Shown here in pieces: positions 61,319 to 64,000 of a stretch of DNA of 64,000 nucleotides. The DNA lies in assembly GCF_041080675.1 (NCBI RefSeq), contig NZ_CP163520.1, positions 6,229,501 through 6,293,500 of the forward strand. The letters are read 5' to 3'. Positions within the stretch are counted from its first letter, which is position 1; the number at the start of each line of letters is the position of its first letter. The notes under the pieces were generated by a model. It did no database searches. It was not told the DNA's origin and worked only from the letters and a program-made list of their open reading frames with translations. This DNA is from Streptomyces sp. cg36. Its GTDB lineage: Bacteria > Actinomycetota > Actinomycetes > Streptomycetales > Streptomycetaceae. A program made the translations under genes and the position numbers.

Positions 61319-62616
61319 GCGCGGTGACCACCAACCCGCCCCACAACAACCAGCCCGACGAGCCCGAGCAGCACCAGGACCATGTCGAGGTCGAGGAGGA
61401 CGAGCAGCCCCGGCTCCGGGAGCGCTTGGCCGTCCGCCTGCGCGCGTACTACAACCTGCGGGCCCTGCGCCCGTACGCCGACCTGCGCGGCCTGCGGTCC
61501 TGGAAGCTCCCGCTCGTGGAGGGCTCGAAAGTCCTCACCGCCCGCCTCGCGGCTCGCGTCGCCCAGCTGCGGCGGTGGGTCATCGAAGGCGACGCCCCCG
61601 CCGCCCCCACGAAGCCGAGCAAGGGCAAGCCCTGGAAGAAGACCAAGGGCAAGTCCGAACCGGACAGCGAGGCCACCAGCCCGGAGCCGGACATCGGCAG
61701 CGCGAAGGACGAGATCGACAACAAGGGCAAAGAGCCGGGCGAGAAGGACGTGAAGGCCGCGATGGCGCGCGGCGGCGGCGTCCTGATCGGGGTCGCCGTA
61801 GCGGTGGCAGCCGTTCCCCAGCTCCCGAAGGCCACCGGCCTCGCCCCCCTCGCCCTGGCCCTCATCGCTGCCGCCGCATGGTGTTTCGCCGCCCTCATCG
61901 TCGCGCCGCGAGCGGCCCTCACCCCACAAGACGATCAAGAAACGGGGGAGGACGACACGGAGCTCGACGTCGAGGAGGCCGAGCAGCCAACCCCGGACAG
62001 CGAACCGGAACCTGCACCGCGGCCCGCGCCCGTACTCACGCCGGAGCAACAGCGCGCCGAGTTCCAGCGGACCGTCGCCGACCTCATCGGCGCCCGGAAT
62101 GGCGTGCACTTCTCGGAAATCGTCGATCACTACCGTGCCCGTGGCGACGTGATCGACACCGCTGGAGTCCGCCGCCAGTGCGAGGAGTACGGGGTGCCTA
62201 CCCGGCTCCAGGTCGGGGTCGACGGACGCAACCGAAGCGGGGTCCACAAGGGCGACTTCGAGGCTGCCATGGGCGCCCCTATCGGCACTCTCCGTGCACC
62301 TGCCGCACGCGGCCCCCTCACCCCGTCAGAAGGGGCCCCTGGCCAGGCCCAGCAGACCAGTTCACCCGCCCCCGGAGTGTGGATCGTCCATGCCCCCGGC
62401 CAGCCGGCCACCCCAACAACCGCCCCGCCGCTCTCCCCCGACCCGGTCCAGACCCCACCCGTAGAGGACGCAGAACCGCTGGTCACGGCTCTATCTAACG
62501 AATCTATCTACCCGTCTAACAGCTCCGACGCCCCCTGCGAAGAGGGCAGGCCGCACCTGCGGCTGGTCAAGAACACCACCTCCAACGAGATCCCTGTGCA
62601 ACGGAAAGCCGACTGA
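61315..62616 (+). CDS. Element membrane protein with C-terminal winged-helix-like domain
   Basis: This 433-residue protein has an acidic N-terminus, a basic amphipathic region (LRERLAVRLRAYYNLRALRPYADL), a Lys/Glu-rich linker and two transmembrane helices (GGVLIGVAVAVAAVPQL and LAPLALALIAAAAWCFAALIV). A cytoplasmic domain follows (NGVHFSEIVDHYRARGDVIDTAGVRRQCEEYGVPTR... RNRSGVHKGDFEA). The next gene has a paralogous domain. A late stretch (62490-62525) uses unusually AT-rich codons. Confidence 0.65.
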   Translation: MSAVTTNPPHNNQPDEPEQHQDHVEVEEDEQPRLRERLAVRLRAYYNLRALRPYADLRGLRSWKLPLVEGSKVLTARLAARVAQLRRWVIEGDAPAAPTKPSKGKPWKKTKGKSEPDSEATSPEPDIGSAKDEIDNKGKEPGEKDVKAAMARGGGVLIGVAVAVAAVPQLPKATGLAPLALALIAAAAWCFAALIVAPRAALTPQDDQETGEDDTELDVEEAEQPTPDSEPEPAPRPAPVLTPEQQRAEFQRTVADLIGARNGVHFSEIVDHYRARGDVIDTAGVRRQCEEYGVPTRLQVGVDGRNRSGVHKGDFEAAMGAPIGTLRAPAARGPLTPSEGAPGQAQQTSSPAPGVWIVHAPGQPATPTTAPPLSPDPVQTPPVEDAEPLVTALSNESIYPSNSSDAPCEEGRPHLRLVKNTTSNEIPVQRKAD

Positions 62617-63083
62617 TGATCGACTACAAGAACCGCATCCGCAGGGCGGCCCAGGCCGCCGACATCGCCCACCAAGCTCTCACCGACCGTGACCACCGGC
62701 TGGCCCGAACCGCAGCCGCTGTCTCAGCAGCCCACCTCGAACTGGCCCGCGAAGCGCGGGCCGCCCAACCCATGGAAGAAGACTGGCGAGGCGCCCCGAA
62801 CGTCCGGTCCGCACTGACCCCGACCATCCCCCGAGAGATCCTGCTCGGCCTGCTGACCGAGACCTGCGGCGACAGCAACGGAGCGCAGTTCGCCGACGTC
62901 CTCGAACTCGCCGACAGCCGCGGGCTCCTCACCACATGGACCGTTTCGGAACTCCGCGCACTGTGCGGGAGATACGGCATTCCCGTCCGCGAAAGCGTCA
63001 AGGTCAACCGGCGGAACCGGATCGGGGTGCACCGCGCAGACCTTGCCGCCGTGATCGCCGAGTCCGGCACCTCCGAGGACTGA
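62616..63083 (+). CDS. Soluble winged-helix-like element protein
   Basis: This 155-residue protein has a helical N-terminus (DYKNRIRRAAQAADIAHQALTDRDHRLARTAAAVS). Its C-terminal domain (FADVLELADSRGLLTTWTVSELRALCGRYGIPVRESVKVNRRNRIGVHRADL) aligns by eye with the end of the preceding protein. The domain looks DNA-binding. Start in TGATG overlap. Confidence 0.65.
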   Translation: MIDYKNRIRRAAQAADIAHQALTDRDHRLARTAAAVSAAHLELAREARAAQPMEEDWRGAPNVRSALTPTIPREILLGLLTETCGDSNGAQFADVLELADSRGLLTTWTVSELRALCGRYGIPVRESVKVNRRNRIGVHRADLAAVIAESGTSED

Positions 63084-63146
63084 TGGCCGTACGTCTTCCG
63101 AGTCGCTCTGTCCGCCGCGTCCGCTCCCGGAAGGAACAGCACCGCC

Positions 63147-63431
63147 ATGTCCGATGTCCTCGATCACCAGCTCGCCGAGCGCATCCACGCGTTCCGAGAG
63201 CTGATCGACCGCAAAGCGAAGATCGACGCCGCCCGCAAGGCCGGACACCGCGTGCCCCGCGCGGAGTTGGCTGCTTACCTGACCCGCCGCGCCGAGGTGT
63301 ACCAGGCCGCAGCCGAGCGCGGCGTGCACCCCGAGGCCGCGCTCGCGGCCCGCAAGGCCGCCGCCGACCGGGACCGGTTCCTCGACCACCACGCCCACGC
63401 ACCCGCGCAAACGGAAGGCGTCCGATCCTGA
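63147..63431 (+). CDS. Small helical element protein (94 aa)
   Basis: AAGGAA precedes the ATG. The protein is mostly helical (HQLAERIHAFRELIDRKAKIDAARKAGHRVPRAELAAYLTRRAEVYQAAAERGVHPEAALAARKAAADRDRFLDHH). Unrecognised. Its stop overlaps the next start (TGATG). Confidence 0.6.
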   Translation: MSDVLDHQLAERIHAFRELIDRKAKIDAARKAGHRVPRAELAAYLTRRAEVYQAAAERGVHPEAALAARKAAADRDRFLDHHAHAPAQTEGVRS

Positions 63432-63694
63432 TGGCTGCTCCCGCCCGTCTGCTGCGCACCGCGCCCAAGCTGCCCACGACCGACATCGCGCTCGCCGCCT
63501 GCGTGAAGAACCCGGCCCCGTTCCACGAGATCCAGTCCAAGTTCGGGGCGCCGTCGGCCGACGTCATGGCGCAGGCGGCCGCGACCTGCCGTCGCTGCCC
63601 GGCCGAAGTACGCACGGTGTGCCCGGTCCGGATCAGTCCCCGCACGCCGAAGCCCAAGCAGCCGAAGGGAACACCCGATGCCGACGCTGCCTGA
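63431..63694 (+). CDS. Divergent Wbl-like four-cysteine protein
   Basis: The 87 residues have cysteines at 24, 53, 56 and 64 (ACVKNP ... CRRCPAEVRTVC). This resembles the WhiB cluster, but the last spacing is x7 instead of x5 and GVWGG is missing. It could be a shortened Wbl relative or an unrelated metal-binding protein. It overlaps the next gene by 17 bp. Confidence 0.6.
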   Translation: MAAPARLLRTAPKLPTTDIALAACVKNPAPFHEIQSKFGAPSADVMAQAAATCRRCPAEVRTVCPVRISPRTPKPKQPKGTPDADAA

Positions 63695-64000
63695 CCCCTC
63701 CCCGTCGCCGTCGCCCGATCCGTGCGCCAACGTGCACGGCCCGGCCGGCGACTTCTGCCGCGCCGGACAAGACGGTGCGCCCAGCCTCGACGACGCCGGG
63801 AGCAGCGATCCGTTGACCGTCCTCGCGCACGAGACCGCGAACGCCGCCGCGTGGCTCGCCCGCGAGCTGTCCAAGACCGTCGACAGCGCCGGGGCAGCGG
63901 ACTTCACCAACGCGTCGTTCTTGATCCAATACTCGGTCGTGTTCGCCGCGTCCACGGTGCTCACGCTCGTGCTGTGGCTGCTCGCCGTCACCAAACGGGC
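63678..64000 (+). CDS. SCO6881-like conjugation membrane protein, N-terminal part (3' end outside window)
   Basis: The open frame from ATG 63678 runs off the window without a stop. It begins with Pro/Ser residues and two cysteines (DPCANVHGPAGDFC). It continues DPLTVLAHETANAAAWLARELSKTVDSAG and FTNASFLIQYSVVFAASTVLTLVLWLLAVTKR. This N-terminus matches my memory of the SCO6881 family, a large multi-spanning VirB6/TrbL-like component encoded beside VirB4-like SCO6880 proteins in Streptomyces elements. That assignment needs the missing part. Confidence 0.65.
   Translation, partial: MPTLPDPSPSPSPDPCANVHGPAGDFCRAGQDGAPSLDDAGSSDPLTVLAHETANAAAWLARELSKTVDSAGAADFTNASFLIQYSVVFAASTVLTLVLWLLAVTKR

Larger units (their letters stand above)
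54355..64000 (+). mobile_element. Left part of a putative integrative conjugative element or integrated plasmid
   Basis: From here the gene style changes to many small, coupled, mostly plus-strand genes typical of Streptomyces conjugative elements: a replication-type protein, two Wbl-like proteins, a DUF2637 Spd-like membrane protein, several membrane proteins and the start of an SCO6881-like conjugation protein. Neither integrase nor relaxase nor att repeat is visible, and no tRNA gene lies at the left edge. The left boundary (54294-54355) is inferred and the right end is outside the window. Confidence 0.6.

Overview
The window is high-GC DNA with Streptomyces codon use, dense translational coupling (ATGA, GTGA and TGATG overlaps) and typical Streptomyces families: mutasome DnaE2, a sortase-anchored LPMO, a Ser/Thr kinase, Wbl proteins, many TetR and GntR regulators, and one rare TTA codon. 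The genus call is an inference from gene content. No rRNA or tRNA gene was recognised.

Layout. (a) 1-7.4 kb is an FxSxx-COOH RiPP locus: the C-terminal part of the radical SAM maturase FxsB, an AAC(3)-type acetyltransferase, the TIR-like FxsC, and the giant ATPase/TIR/NB-ARC/TPR protein FxsT. The genes overlap or are closely spaced. The precursor gene is not seen and is presumably upstream. (b) 7.4-16.4 kb carries an alpha/beta hydrolase, a slipin-like SPFH protein, a four-gene dipeptide/oligopeptide ABC importer with a double ATPase, and a DUF3533-like membrane protein. (c) 16.5-21.3 kb holds a LexA-box-preceded dnaE2 overlapping an ImuB-like Y-family gene. (d) 21.6-28.8 kb carries a secreted lipase, an AA10 LPMO with an LAETG sorting signal, a GNAT, a methyltransferase, a DUF402 protein, a short GntR regulator, an AAA ATPase and a GH39-like glycosidase. 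(e) 28.9-32.9 kb is a minus-strand exopolysaccharide-type operon: membrane protein, two GT2 glycosyltransferases, polysaccharide deacetylase, and a 55-codon coupled ORF. (f) 33-54.2 kb is a metabolic and regulatory block: SGNH esterase, PASTA-less Ser/Thr kinase, a type ISP-like protein, hmgA with GntR and TetR neighbours, a molybdopterin oxidoreductase, a CitMHS transporter, a class F-type sortase with a putative substrate, aldehyde and alcohol dehydrogenases, an EamA exporter, an ArsR regulator, and two TetR-controlled acyl-CoA modules.

(g) From about 54.35 kb to the window end the gene style changes. There is a long run of small, tightly coupled, mostly plus-strand genes: a zinc-finger/HTH replication-type protein, a WhiB-like protein, a DUF2637 Spd-like membrane protein, several membrane and winged-helix proteins, a second Wbl-like protein, and the start of an SCO6881-like (VirB6/TrbL-type) conjugation protein. 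I read this as the left part of an actinobacterial integrative conjugative element or integrated plasmid. No integrase or att site is visible, so its ends are not defined.

The most unusual signals are in this element. One is a pair of 29-nt motifs with identical flanks and covarying palindrome arms inside the first gene. The other is an array of about a dozen GGAGGAGGTC decamers, direct and inverted and forming two 11-bp-stem hairpins, inside the Spd-like gene. An apparent one-base frameshift at the start of the first gene, a duplicated TetR operator, and an FxsB whose expected HEXXH motif is not visible are also worth checking.
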